From NCBI RefSeq assembly GCF_029277445.1, contig NZ_CP119570.1, positions 51,653 to 115,652 on the forward strand: DNA of 64,000 nucleotides. The letters run 5' to 3'. Source of the stretch: Pararhizobium qamdonense. GTDB lineage: Bacteria; Pseudomonadota; Alphaproteobacteria; Rhizobiales; Rhizobiaceae. Shown piece after piece: positions 53,358 to 61,201 of the stretch (its first letter is position 1; each line of letters opens with the position of its first letter). Both the position numbers and the translations under genes were made by a program. The notes under the pieces are model-generated. The model made no database searches. It was not told the origin of the DNA and worked only from the letters and a program-made list of their open reading frames with translations.

Positions 53358-54308
53358 ATGGCACTTTCTCCCGCACTGCAGAAACTCGTTTCGAACGGCG
53401 CTAACAAGTATTCGCGCTCCACCGGCGAGCGTATCAAGCCGAAGGAAGGTATCAATCGCTACCGTCTTCTCGTGCCTGACGTCAACGCTCAGTTCTGGGC
53501 TGACCTCGGTGTTCACTGGATCAAGCCGGAAGTCGAAGGCAAGGGCAAGCCGATTGCTGTTGTCGGTTGCGCCGACGTCTGCTTCCAGACCCCTTGTGAA
53601 ATCGACACTGCGATCGACGCCGCACTTTCCAACGCGATCGATGAGGATTCGAAGAAGCTCTACCAGAGCTGGCGCGCTCGCAAGACCGTTCTGCTGAATG
53701 TTCTCGACCGTTCGAAGGGCTCGACTGATCCGGACAAGGTTCAGATCCTCGAAATCACGACCGGCACCTTCGGCGCCATTCTCGGCATCATTCAGCAGTA
53801 TGCTGAAGAAGGCGAAGATATTCTCGACGCAGCAGCCGGCATGGATATCTCGATCAGCCGCACCGGTAAGGGTCTTCAGACCGAATACACGGTCAACGTC
53901 GCGCCCGGCAAGTCCCAGCCGGTCACGAAGAAGCACCTCGCCGAAGTTCACAACCTGACCGACCACATCAACAAGGAGTTCTTCCGCGGTGATGAGCAGA
54001 AGGCGCTGAACTTCATCGCCCAGGTCGCTCAGGTCAGCATTCCCCGCCTTGGCGTCAAGACCCCGACCGCAGCGCTCACCTCGCGTGCAGCTCAGGTCGA
54101 TCCGGAGGTTGACGCCGACGCACTGGCAGACGCCGCTGATCTCGAGGAGCTCGAGACAGTCGAAGAAGCACCGGCCCCTGCTCCGGTCAAGGCTGCCGTC
54201 AAGACCACCGCTTCGTCCGCGCCGGCGAAGGTCGAAGTCGAGGAAGATGCCGTCGTTCTCGACGACAACGATATCGATGACGTCCTCGCTGACCTGGACA
54301 GCATCTAA
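53358..54308 (+). CDS. single-stranded DNA-binding protein, gp32-like
   Basis: A 316-residue protein of the T4 gp32 style: N-terminal LPALQKLVSNGANKYSR-type patch (here ALSPALQKLVSNGANKYSR), a core DNA-binding part, and an acidic C-terminus (AVVLDDNDIDDVLADLDSI) that gp32 uses to bind partners. The region from about residue 235 to 300 is Ala/Val-rich and flexible. It coats single strands at the fork and in recombination. The upstream gap has a repeat of the second palindrome family; the downstream gap has three stacked hairpins. Confidence 0.85.
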   Translation: MALSPALQKLVSNGANKYSRSTGERIKPKEGINRYRLLVPDVNAQFWADLGVHWIKPEVEGKGKPIAVVGCADVCFQTPCEIDTAIDAALSNAIDEDSKKLYQSWRARKTVLLNVLDRSKGSTDPDKVQILEITTGTFGAILGIIQQYAEEGEDILDAAAGMDISISRTGKGLQTEYTVNVAPGKSQPVTKKHLAEVHNLTDHINKEFFRGDEQKALNFIAQVAQVSIPRLGVKTPTAALTSRAAQVDPEVDADALADAADLEELETVEEAPAPAPVKAAVKTTASSAPAKVEVEEDAVVLDDNDIDDVLADLDSI

Positions 54309-54312
54309 GTCG

Positions 54313-54341
54313 TCACTGCGCCGCGCGTAACAGCGCAGTGA
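54313..54341. other. hairpin 1 of an array behind the SSB gene
   Basis: TCACTGCGC (54313-54321) pairs perfectly with GCGCAGTGA (54333-54341) around 11 bases. Confidence 0.75.
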
Positions 54342-54346
54342 TTTCT

Positions 54347-54372
54347 GACCCGGCAAGTCGCGCTGCCGGGTC
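54347..54372. other. hairpin 2 of an array behind the SSB gene
   Basis: GACCCGGCA (54347-54355) pairs perfectly with TGCCGGGTC (54364-54372) around eight bases. No T-run follows. Confidence 0.75.
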
Positions 54373-54376
54373 TGCT

Positions 54377-54429
54377 CGTCAGGAGGCTGCACACTGTCTC
54401 CGTTGTTCGCTCGTTGCAGCCTCCTGACG
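54377..54429. other. hairpin 3 of an array behind the SSB gene
   Basis: CGTCAGGAGGCTGCA (54377-54391) pairs perfectly with TGCAGCCTCCTGACG (54415-54429) around 23 bases, the longest perfect arms in the window. Confidence 0.8.
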
Positions 54430-54458
54430 CCCCTTTCCCAAAATTCAAAGGCTTAGAA

Positions 54459-55418
54459 ATGTCCCAGCGCTATCTGCTGATCGACGGCATGAACATTACC
54501 CATGCTGCAAACAATGCCAAAGTGCTGAAAGTTGGCGAGACGCAGGTTCAGGCCATCTACCACTTCGTCAAGATCGTGCGCAAACTCGTCGCAGCCTACC
54601 CGACCGCAAAGCCTGCGGTTCTCTGGGATGGCGCGTCCTGGCGCTACATGGATTTCCCCGAATACAAGGCCAATCGCAAGAAGGATGACACTCCTTCGGC
54701 GATCAAAGCCGCAGAAATGAAAAAGGTCGCTGAAAACCAGATCCCGGCGATCAAAAAGGCAATGCAGCTTCTCGGTATGCCCCAAGTGCGCGCGTCGAAC
54801 ATGGAAGCTGACGATCTGGCTGCCATCATGGGTGATCGCTACGTCGCCAAGGGCGGTCGTGTCGTGCTTGTCTCCGGTGACAAGGACTGGGTGCAGGTCG
54901 TCAATGACAAGATCATCTGGCTCGACCCGATCCGCGACCGCAAGATTATGAAGCCGGCCGATATGGAGTCTGCGCTCGGCTACAAGCTCGACAGCTTTGA
55001 AGCCTTTGTTGAGATGAAGTGCCTGGCCGGCGACAGCGGTGACGGCATCTCCGGTATCGGTGGCATTGGCGAGAAAGGTGCGATCGACTTTCTCAACGAA
55101 TATGGCTCGACCACGAATTTCTCCAACATGCTGCTCGATGGAACGCTGGATCCCAAGCGCGTGCCCAAGAAATTCCGCGACTTCGCTGAAAGCGAGGAAA
55201 AGCAGATGATTTTCCAGCGCAATCGCAAACTCATGGATCTGCGCACAAAGCTGCGTCCTGACCCAATCAACCTGAAGGTGGACGCTGGCGAGCCCGACAT
55301 CGAGCGCTTCCGCACCTTCTGCAACCGTCTGATGTTCCGCTCGATCACCAAGGAGCTCGAGCCTTGGATCTCAGTCTTCCCCGCCTTCCACAGTCTGCAA
55401 GAGGAGCTTGCCGCATGA
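54459..55418 (+). CDS. 5'-3' exonuclease (FEN/T5 D15-like)
   Basis: A 319-residue nuclease from the ATG at 54459; the frame is open upstream to 54414 through the third hairpin. It carries the FEN-type acidic residues: LLIDGMN (D8), WDGASWRYMDFPEYKANRK, NMEADDLAAIM, LVSGDKDWVQV and DSGDGISGIGGIGEKGAIDFL (helix-hairpin-helix clamp). It removes RNA primers and flaps. The 3' end overlaps the small membrane gene by four bases. Confidence 0.92.
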   Translation: MSQRYLLIDGMNITHAANNAKVLKVGETQVQAIYHFVKIVRKLVAAYPTAKPAVLWDGASWRYMDFPEYKANRKKDDTPSAIKAAEMKKVAENQIPAIKKAMQLLGMPQVRASNMEADDLAAIMGDRYVAKGGRVVLVSGDKDWVQVVNDKIIWLDPIRDRKIMKPADMESALGYKLDSFEAFVEMKCLAGDSGDGISGIGGIGEKGAIDFLNEYGSTTNFSNMLLDGTLDPKRVPKKFRDFAESEEKQMIFQRNRKLMDLRTKLRPDPINLKVDAGEPDIERFRTFCNRLMFRSITKELEPWISVFPAFHSLQEELAA

Positions 55419-55612
55419 CAGCGTTTATCTGGATCGCAATTCTTTTTCTCTACTCCGTGCCTGCCGCGGCAACTGCGCACTATCTGCTGCAGGTTCCGAA
55501 CTATCGCGGCGGGCGCGTTTTGATCGCCTCGCTGCTCTGGCTTATCTTCTGGCCGTTCATGCTGCTTGCAGCCGTGGCCGACTATGTGAAGGATCGCCGC
55601 CTTGCAAACTGA
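55415..55612 (+). CDS. small two-helix membrane protein
   Basis: A 65-residue protein, ATG at 55415 by ATGA overlap with the exonuclease. Two transmembrane helices (IWIAILFLYSVPAAATAHYLL and VLIASLLWLIFWPFMLLAAVADY) with a short basic turn between them. No family is recognised. It overlaps the next start by about 10 bases. Confidence 0.6.
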   Translation: MTAFIWIAILFLYSVPAAATAHYLLQVPNYRGGRVLIASLLWLIFWPFMLLAAVADYVKDRRLAN

Positions 55613-56156
55613 TCTGATCACCGGCCGCGTCGATCCAAAGCGCGCTCTTGAACAGGCGATCGGCAAAATCGGCAAGGCTTATGGCGAGCTGCTCAGGGTC
55701 GCCGAGAAGCACGGCGACGATATCGAGCGTGCGGACTACGACAAGGCGCAGTTCTTTCTGAACCAGACGATCGCAAAGATTTGGGAAAAGATCGATGTTG
55801 TTCGCGACGTCGCCAAAGCCACCAACGGCGAGTTCTCGCTCGACAGTGTGAAGCTGCCAGAGACCGAGACGATCAAGTGGTATAGCCATCCCGGCGCTCC
55901 ACCGCGCGATCTGGTCTTGCCGAAGGGTATGTTTGGGCAGGAGCTCATCTCACCGGCTGCGCCGATCGACCCCGCCAGCATGGACGGCAAGTCCCTGGCG
56001 AAAGCAATTGGCGGGAGACTGTCGAAGGCAGCCCAGCAGCAAATTTCACGCCCAGCGCCATCAGTCAAAGTTGATTTATCCGATGATGACGATGAGCTCG
56101 GTTCGCCAGATACGTCGCCCGACAGCTCGGATGGCGTTGATTTCATCGATGACTAA
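55602..56156 (+). CDS. acidic-tailed protein of unknown function upstream of recA
   Basis: A 184-residue protein starting at a TTG that overlaps the previous gene. The N-terminal 90 residues form helices (LEQAIGKIGKAYGELLRVAEKHGDDIERADYDKAQFFLNQTIAKIWEKIDVV). The C-terminus is very acidic (LSDDDDELGSPDTSPDSS and VDFIDD), reminiscent of the tail of the SSB, and could mimic DNA or bind the same partners. The DNA of the tail contains repeat copy 23. No family is recognised. Confidence 0.55.
   Translation: MQTDLITGRVDPKRALEQAIGKIGKAYGELLRVAEKHGDDIERADYDKAQFFLNQTIAKIWEKIDVVRDVAKATNGEFSLDSVKLPETETIKWYSHPGAPPRDLVLPKGMFGQELISPAAPIDPASMDGKSLAKAIGGRLSKAAQQQISRPAPSVKVDLSDDDDELGSPDTSPDSSDGVDFIDD
56062..56078. 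promoter_or_regulatory. operator-like repeat, copy 23 (inside a gene)
   Basis: CAGTCAAAGTTGATTTA in the 3' part of the acidic-tailed gene, about 90 bases before recA. It may be a real site or a chance match. Confidence 0.4.
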
Positions 56157-56168
56157 CAGGAGAAGACA

Positions 56169-57269
56169 ATGGCAACAGCAGCAGACATCGCAAAGAGCCT
56201 CGCAGCAGCGATCGGCGGAAATGACCCAGAAGTGACGGTCGATCAATTTCTGCCATCGGGCTTCCCTCCCCTCGATCACGCATCCAACTCGAATTGGGAT
56301 CTCGGCGCCTTTCCGGTCGGTCGCATGATCGAAATCGCCGGCCCGCCCTCGTCCGGCAAGACAGCACTGGCAACAGCAGGTATGGCCGGCGCTCAGTCGA
56401 TGGGCGGCATTGCCGGCTTCATGGATCACGAGCGGTCCTTCTCACTGCGCCTGGCGCCCCGGCTCGGCCTCGACACCACGCCCGGCCGCTTCATCTTCAA
56501 GACGCCGAAGACTTTCGAAGAAAGCCTGCAAATCTGCGTCGTCGCGGCCACGCACGTTCGCAAGAACAAGCTGATCAAGAAGGACGCGCCGATCTGCTGG
56601 GTGTTCGACAGCCTGGCCGCGATGGTTCCGCAGTCGGCCTACTACGAAATGAAGAACGGCAAAGCCGTCGGCGTCAAGTCTCTGGAAGACCGCAACATGA
56701 ACGACAACACGGCTCTGGCGCGCGCCACGTCGAATGCGTTCCCGGCCTTCTCGCAGCATTGCGAAGAGCTCGGCATCTGCGCCATCTTCCTCAACCAGAT
56801 GCGCACCGATCTGAACGTCAAATTCGGCGATCCGCGCAAGACGACGGGCGGCAACGCACCGGAGTTCTACTTCTCGCAGCGCCTTTGGCTGTCGGCCGCC
56901 CAGATCAAGAAGGGCACCGAAATCATTGGCATGGAAGTCACCGGCAAATACAAGAAGAACAAGATCGCCCGTCCGTTCCAGGAAGCGAGCTGGCGCTTCA
57001 TGTTCCAGCCTGATGGCACCGGCAAGTTCGATCGCCAGCGTTCGCTGATCGACTTCCTCGAGGGTTTGGAAGCGATCAACAAGGGCACCAAGGCCGGCAC
57101 GATCGAATGGGAAGGCAAGCAGCTCCCGAAGGATCATGTTGCTCGCCAGCTCGAGGCTGAAGGCGAGAAGGGCTTTGCCAAGCTGATGGCGCTCCTGCCG
57201 GCCAAATACGAGCCGCCCATTGTGATCGAGGTCGATACCGACGAGGACGCACCGGTCGTCGCGGCTTAA
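56169..57269 (+). CDS. recA: RecA-like recombinase
   Basis: A 366-residue recombinase preceded by AGGAG. Walker A GPPSSGKT is at about residues 57-64, Walker B ICWVFDSLAAM at about 140-150, an L1/L2-like DNA-binding loop follows (NQMRTDLNVKFGDPRKTTGGNAPEFY, with the GGN-A-F signature), and the C-terminal domain is acidic (VIEVDTDEDAPVV). It drives strand exchange and repair of the phage genome. The N-terminus lacks the usual RecA length but the core is complete. Confidence 0.93.
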   Translation: MATAADIAKSLAAAIGGNDPEVTVDQFLPSGFPPLDHASNSNWDLGAFPVGRMIEIAGPPSSGKTALATAGMAGAQSMGGIAGFMDHERSFSLRLAPRLGLDTTPGRFIFKTPKTFEESLQICVVAATHVRKNKLIKKDAPICWVFDSLAAMVPQSAYYEMKNGKAVGVKSLEDRNMNDNTALARATSNAFPAFSQHCEELGICAIFLNQMRTDLNVKFGDPRKTTGGNAPEFYFSQRLWLSAAQIKKGTEIIGMEVTGKYKKNKIARPFQEASWRFMFQPDGTGKFDRQRSLIDFLEGLEAINKGTKAGTIEWEGKQLPKDHVARQLEAEGEKGFAKLMALLPAKYEPPIVIEVDTDEDAPVVAA

Positions 57270-57271
57270 TT

Positions 57272-57291
57272 CGCTATTTCGCGAAATAGCG
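57272..57291. promoter_or_regulatory. GCTATTTCGC-family perfect palindrome
   Basis: CGCTATTTCGCGAAATAGCG, perfectly symmetric, just after the recA stop and before the ASCH gene. Confidence 0.7.
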
Positions 57292-57357
57292 CTTCCGCTC
57301 AGTGAAACTCCGATGCTACGCAGTCTATTCTGATTTGACGAATATCGGAGAGCATTG

Positions 57358-57867
57358 ATGAAGGTAATTTCGATCTGGAACCCGTGGGCGCCGCTTATCG
57401 TCCGCGGGATCAAACGTTTTGAGACACGGACCTGGGCGCCGCCCAAATCTGTGATCGGACAGAGAATTGGCATCGCCGCGACGAAGAATGTCCTGCCCAA
57501 GCAGATCGCAGCCTTCAACGAGGAGGAGTTTCAGTTCTTCTACCAAATGCTCGACATGCCGGCATTCGACCAGCTCCCCAGAGGCTATTTGCTCGGCACG
57601 GTCATCCTCGATAGTTTTGAGTTGATCGATGAGGAGTTTCTCAGCGATATCACGCGCGAGGAGCGGTCTTATGGTTGGTTCAAGGAAGGCGGCTACGCCT
57701 GGCGCCTGACCAAGCCGGAGATCCTCGAGCACCCGATCCCTATCAAAGGCGCGCAAGGTTTCTTTGAATGGAAGGGCTTTGAAAATGGCGCGCAAGCCGA
57801 AGGTCAAGAATACAGTCGTCCGCAAAGGGCGTCGGATTTACGGCCACATCTATCACTTTGCCAATAG
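57358..57867 (+). CDS. ASCH-domain protein
   Basis: A 169-residue protein from the ATG at 57358 (GAGAG just upstream; a TTG is one codon earlier). The opening VISIWNPWAPLIVRGIKRFETRTWAPPKSVIGQRIGI matches the ASCH superfamily (S-I-x-P-W-x-x-L-I-x-x-G-x-K-x-x-E-x-R), an RNA-binding PUA-like fold. The C-terminal 27 residues overlap the next gene in another frame. It may act on RNA or as a coactivator-type factor. Confidence 0.8.
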   Translation: MKVISIWNPWAPLIVRGIKRFETRTWAPPKSVIGQRIGIAATKNVLPKQIAAFNEEEFQFFYQMLDMPAFDQLPRGYLLGTVILDSFELIDEEFLSDITREERSYGWFKEGGYAWRLTKPEILEHPIPIKGAQGFFEWKGFENGAQAEGQEYSRPQRASDLRPHLSLCQ

Positions 57868-58183
57868 AGACGTTTACCTCGCCGCCCGGAAGCTCGACCA
57901 GATCTTCCGGTTCGGTGAGAAGTGCAATTCTGACGCCCTGCGAAAAGAGGTTGCGGCCTGGGCGCTGGATGAGGAAACGATCACCACGCTGCGTCTGAAA
58001 AAGATCGTGTGGGTCGGCGTAAGAGTGAAGCAAAACAACGACATTTACATCACTCGGATCGAAAACTTCTTCGACAGGACCAAGACCAAGTTCCTGAATT
58101 TCGAGCGCCGTGGTGGGGCCGCGCAGCGATATTTACCAATCAAGTATTTTCACCATATTCCCGGCAGCGTGAAAATCAGGTAA
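57785..58183 (+). CDS. basic protein of unknown function
   Basis: A 132-residue basic protein from the ATG at 57785, out of frame with the ASCH gene's last 83 bases. The start MARKPKVKNTVVRKGRRIYGHIYHF is Lys/Arg-rich. The rest alternates helices and strands (WVGVRVKQNNDIYITRIENFFDRTKTKFLNFERR). I do not recognise a family; nucleic-acid binding is plausible from the charge. Confidence 0.6.
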   Translation: MARKPKVKNTVVRKGRRIYGHIYHFANRDVYLAARKLDQIFRFGEKCNSDALRKEVAAWALDEETITTLRLKKIVWVGVRVKQNNDIYITRIENFFDRTKTKFLNFERRGGAAQRYLPIKYFHHIPGSVKIR

Positions 58184-58214
58184 GTGATACTGAGACAAAT
58201 TGGAGGGACCGCGC

Positions 58215-58400
58215 ATGTCAAATAAGAACAAGGTTTTTGAGGGCGGCTCCTTCAAAGCCAAGGTCGGATTCACTGACCTTCCGGTAAGCGGCACGACCGA
58301 AATTAAATCCTTCCGGGGAAAAACGTCTTATACGGACCCGCCAGTGCCTAGCGAAACGACGGGGCAGACGAACGGAACAACGTCTGACACCAAGAAATAG
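58215..58400 (+). CDS. small protein with internal duplication
   Basis: A 61-residue protein after GGAGG (a TTG at 58200 in the same frame is less likely). Two similar units, GSFKAKVGFTDLPVSGTTE and KSFRGKTSYTDPPVPSETTG, are visible, so it arose by duplication. The C-terminus is Thr/Lys-rich. No family is recognised. Confidence 0.5.
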   Translation: MSNKNKVFEGGSFKAKVGFTDLPVSGTTEIKSFRGKTSYTDPPVPSETTGQTNGTTSDTKK

Positions 58401-58406
58401 CAGAGC

Positions 58407-58868
58407 ATGGAAATTGACGCGAATTTCGTCACCGCTATAGCTGCGATCATTGGTCTGATTGTTGCTGTATTGACAACGATTTTTACCGTGCGGGAGGCCA
58501 CTCGTTCGCGAGATTTGGCTGCGATTGAATCTATACGAGCTTCGGCTCACGCTGCCGTCTCTGAGACTGTCGAACTCGCAAATACCAAACCGTTTAACGC
58601 AAAACTCCATGAGTTCTATTGCATCGCCTTTTTGGACGTAATCGAGTTTGCCGCTCACATGGTAAACCACCGAATGATATCCAGAAAAAGTCGTAAGTTT
58701 CTAGCCGATTGGATCACCGCTGAAATTGTCCAGATGAGAACTCGACCAGTCTACTCCAAGCTGCTTGAATTACAGCCACTTGGCTTGACAGAATACAGCG
58801 AGATTCGTGATTTTGCCGGTGAACGTAAAATCCCAATCAAATTTCTAGGCAGTGAAAATAATCAGTAA
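58407..58868 (+). CDS. membrane-anchored protein of unknown function
   Basis: A 153-residue protein with one N-terminal transmembrane segment (residues about 7-28, FVTAIAAIIGLIVAVLTTIFTV) followed by a helical domain (IESIRASAHAAVSETVELANTKPFNAKLHEFYCIAFLDVIEFAAHMVNHRM). The sequence is clearly more AT-rich than its neighbours, which suggests recent gain. Such accessory membrane proteins are often involved in exclusion or host modification. No family is certain. Repeat copy 24 overlaps its stop codon. Confidence 0.55.
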   Translation: MEIDANFVTAIAAIIGLIVAVLTTIFTVREATRSRDLAAIESIRASAHAAVSETVELANTKPFNAKLHEFYCIAFLDVIEFAAHMVNHRMISRKSRKFLADWITAEIVQMRTRPVYSKLLELQPLGLTEYSEIRDFAGERKIPIKFLGSENNQ

Positions 58869-58878
58869 ATATTGATTG
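58863..58878. promoter_or_regulatory. operator-like repeat, copy 24
   Basis: CAGTAAATATTGATTG, followed by CGTCCC as at copy 20; the upstream member of the pair before the SbcD-like gene. Confidence 0.75.
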
Positions 58879-58903
58879 CGTCCCGCTCGCGCTTCGCTAT
58901 AAA
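58876..58903 (+). promoter_or_regulatory. promoter of the SbcD-like gene
   Basis: TTGCGT (58876-58881) and TATAAA (58898-58903) are 16 bases apart between repeat copies 24 and 25. Confidence 0.55.
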
Positions 58904-58909
58904 CGTATC

Positions 58910-58930
58910 AGTAAGTAAATATTGACTTAG
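58910..58930. promoter_or_regulatory. operator-like repeat, copy 25
   Basis: AGTAAGTAAATATTGACTTA plus G at the expected +1, 15 bases before the SbcD-like ATG. Confidence 0.8.
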
Positions 58931-58945
58931 GAGTCAAGGCGCAAC

Positions 58946-60037
58946 ATGAGCTACGTCATCATTTCCGATATCCACTGCCACAAGTGGTCAACGTTTTCGA
59001 ATTTCACCGTCGATGGCGTCAACGGTCGTCTTCAAATCATCCTCGATGAGTTGAGACGTGCCGCAACCCAAGCACAGAAGATGGGCGCGAAATTCATTGT
59101 CTGCGCCGGCGATTTTCTGCACGTTCGCGGCTCGATTGACCCAGAAGTGCTCAACCCGCTGCAAGACAAGATCCGCGAAATCCTCGATATGGGTCTCGAT
59201 ATCTACGCAATCCCAGGCAATCACGACCTAGCCGGCAAGGATACGACGGCGCTTGGTAATGCGATCAAGACGCTTGCCGAGACCAAGAGCGATCACGGCG
59301 CGTTCTACTCTTATACCGAACCCCGTGGCGTCACGCGCGACGGCCATCAGTTGGCCTTGGTTCCTTACCGCATGACAAAGGAGCTTTTGCTAGCAGATCT
59401 CGCCGAACTCGCCAAGCATCCGAACAAAGCCGAGATGGATGTCTTCATTCATGCCGGCATCGATGGCGTGCTGATCGGAACGCCTGATCACGGGCTGACA
59501 GCCGAGATTCTCGCCGACTTCGGTTTTCGAAACGTGTTCGCTGGCGATTATCACAATCACAAGCAACTGCCGGGAAATGTCTGGTCAATCGGCGCGACCA
59601 CGCATCAGACCTGGGGCGACGTCGGCACCAAGGCGGGCTTCCTGTCTGTCGATGATGCCGGCAAGGTCACGTTCCATGCAACGCACGCGCCGCGCTTCGT
59701 CGATCTGAGCGGCATGGATGAAGCCGATATGGCTCTTGCGGCCGATGGCAACTACGTGCGCTACGCCGGGCCGGAAATGACCGCAAACGAAATCAACGAG
59801 TTGCGCAGGTCCTTCGAAGACTCGGGCGCGATGGGCGTGATCATCATGGCGCCGAAGAAAGTCGCCGCGAGTGCTCGCACCGGCGCTGTGCCGGCCGGCA
59901 CGGTCACGGTTGATCAGTCCGTCACCAACTTCATCGATGGAGCGAACGACATTCCCGCGATCGTGGATCGTGCTCGCCTGAAGATCGAATGCACCGACGT
60001 GCTCAACACTGCCCGATCTGTGGTCGAAGACGCCTGA
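58946..60037 (+). CDS. sbcD: SbcD/gp47-like exonuclease subunit
   Basis: A 363-residue metallophosphoesterase. Metal-binding motifs: SDIHCHKW (D8, H10), AGDF (about 55), PGNHD (about 90-94), FIHAGIDG (about 170) and GDYHNHK (about 200). These are the five phosphodiesterase motifs of the SbcD/Mre11 family. It should pair with the SbcC-like protein encoded at 61198 as a nuclease for DNA ends and hairpins. AGGAG precedes the ATG. Length is normal. Confidence 0.93.
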   Translation: MSYVIISDIHCHKWSTFSNFTVDGVNGRLQIILDELRRAATQAQKMGAKFIVCAGDFLHVRGSIDPEVLNPLQDKIREILDMGLDIYAIPGNHDLAGKDTTALGNAIKTLAETKSDHGAFYSYTEPRGVTRDGHQLALVPYRMTKELLLADLAELAKHPNKAEMDVFIHAGIDGVLIGTPDHGLTAEILADFGFRNVFAGDYHNHKQLPGNVWSIGATTHQTWGDVGTKAGFLSVDDAGKVTFHATHAPRFVDLSGMDEADMALAADGNYVRYAGPEMTANEINELRRSFEDSGAMGVIIMAPKKVAASARTGAVPAGTVTVDQSVTNFIDGANDIPAIVDRARLKIECTDVLNTARSVVEDA

Positions 60038-60102
60038 TAGCAACCCATAATTTGATGCGCTATCGTGTATCAAGTCACTGAAATTATGCAGGAAAATTGA
60101 TC

Positions 60103-60462
60103 ATGCAGCTTTACAGCATCGAATACGACCAGCTCGCGCTGATCTCCACCTTTGACGATAAAGGCAACAAGGTCGGCGAGGAAGAGAAGCGCGTTCGCGT
60201 CACAATGAACGATCTGCCGCTTCAAACCGCGCAGATGTATCGCGGCAAAATGACCGGTTTGAATTTCATCATGACCGAGCAGGTCCGCAGCCACAACGAA
60301 CGGCCGCGCAGCTACAAGCGCGACCGTCGCGATACAGACACCAGCACGCAGCGCGCAGCGGCGCGTCCCAGCCAGCCGGCTCAGCCTTCGAAGCAGAGCC
60401 AGATCAACCAGGCTGCGACCACCGGCGACATGACAGCTGCGATCAACAACAGGAGCAAGTGA
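60103..60462 (+). CDS. protein with a C-terminal peptide shared with the 38740 gene product
   Basis: A 119-residue protein from the ATG at 60103 (AGGAAA upstream; a TTG two codons earlier is also possible). The first 60 residues look like a small folded domain (QLYSIEYDQLALISTFDD). Then comes a basic, Gln/Pro/Ala-rich linker, and the C-terminus INQAATTGDMTAAIN plus a short tail, nearly the same as the end of the 38740 protein. It lies between the SbcD- and SbcC-like genes. Confidence 0.6.
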   Translation: MQLYSIEYDQLALISTFDDKGNKVGEEEKRVRVTMNDLPLQTAQMYRGKMTGLNFIMTEQVRSHNERPRSYKRDRRDTDTSTQRAAARPSQPAQPSKQSQINQAATTGDMTAAINNRSK

Positions 60463-60986
60463 TGGGCGAGATTAAGCGCCAGTGGATTTGGCGCATCCCT
60501 GGACGAGGATGGGTCATCGAGGATGACGAAAGCTCCGTTACCCATTCCGCTAAAATCGACGGTCAGTGGGTGGAAACTGAGGTTCTTGAAATAACGAACC
60601 TTCGTAGGCCTTTTGAGCAGTGCGCGGCGATCGCGGATGAAGTCGCTGCCAATAACAAGGGCGGCAGCACGCCGGAGGCACGCGCCTGCTATGTCGTTGC
60701 GACTGAGATCGCAAAATATATCCGGGAGCTTCAGCCGCAGGCGCCGAAGCCTAGCGCGACCGTTGAAATTGCCGGCGTGATCGATGACGAACTGTCTGCC
60801 TCCCTCGGCGATATGCTCGACCGCGAAAAGCTCTGGCAGCACGTTCAGACTTTCGTCACGGATCAAAGCATCAGTTGCGAGGAGACCGTCTACCAGTCCG
60901 ATCGCGTGATCGAGAATGGCTACGAGTTCATTGCCGGCTGCTGCAAAATCGTTGGCTATCTCCCGAGCGAGGGTGATTACGAATGA
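60462..60986 (+). CDS. protein of unknown function
   Basis: A 174-residue protein starting by TGATG overlap. The N-terminus is Trp-rich (IKRQWIWRIPGRGWVIEDDE). There are five cysteines, two in the C-terminal CCKIVGYLPSEG. No family is recognised. It overlaps the following gene by four bases, so it belongs to the SbcC/D operon. Confidence 0.55.
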   Translation: MGEIKRQWIWRIPGRGWVIEDDESSVTHSAKIDGQWVETEVLEITNLRRPFEQCAAIADEVAANNKGGSTPEARACYVVATEIAKYIRELQPQAPKPSATVEIAGVIDDELSASLGDMLDREKLWQHVQTFVTDQSISCEETVYQSDRVIENGYEFIAGCCKIVGYLPSEGDYE

Positions 60987-61201
60987 AGATGTGGACCCGT
61001 AAAACAGGATCGCAGCGAAGATCCAAAGTTCAATCCGTCGAGATCGCTCCTAATTTTTGCGGTCAAAACGGCAGCCAAAACCTCGCAATCAAAACTGAAG
61101 ACGGGTGGTTGGTTATCGAACCTGAAAGTGAGGCCGAGACCCGGCAACTCATGAGTTCAGCCGCCATCATATTCCGTAATTACCGGGAGCCACGAATTTG
61201 A
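60983..61201 (+). CDS. small protein of unknown function
   Basis: A 72-residue protein coupled to its neighbours by overlaps of four bases on both sides. Basic start (MKMWTRKTGSQRRSKVQ), a strand GWLVIEP and an acidic segment ESEAET. No family is recognised. Confidence 0.5.
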   Translation: MKMWTRKTGSQRRSKVQSVEIAPNFCGQNGSQNLAIKTEDGWLVIEPESEAETRQLMSSAAIIFRNYREPRI

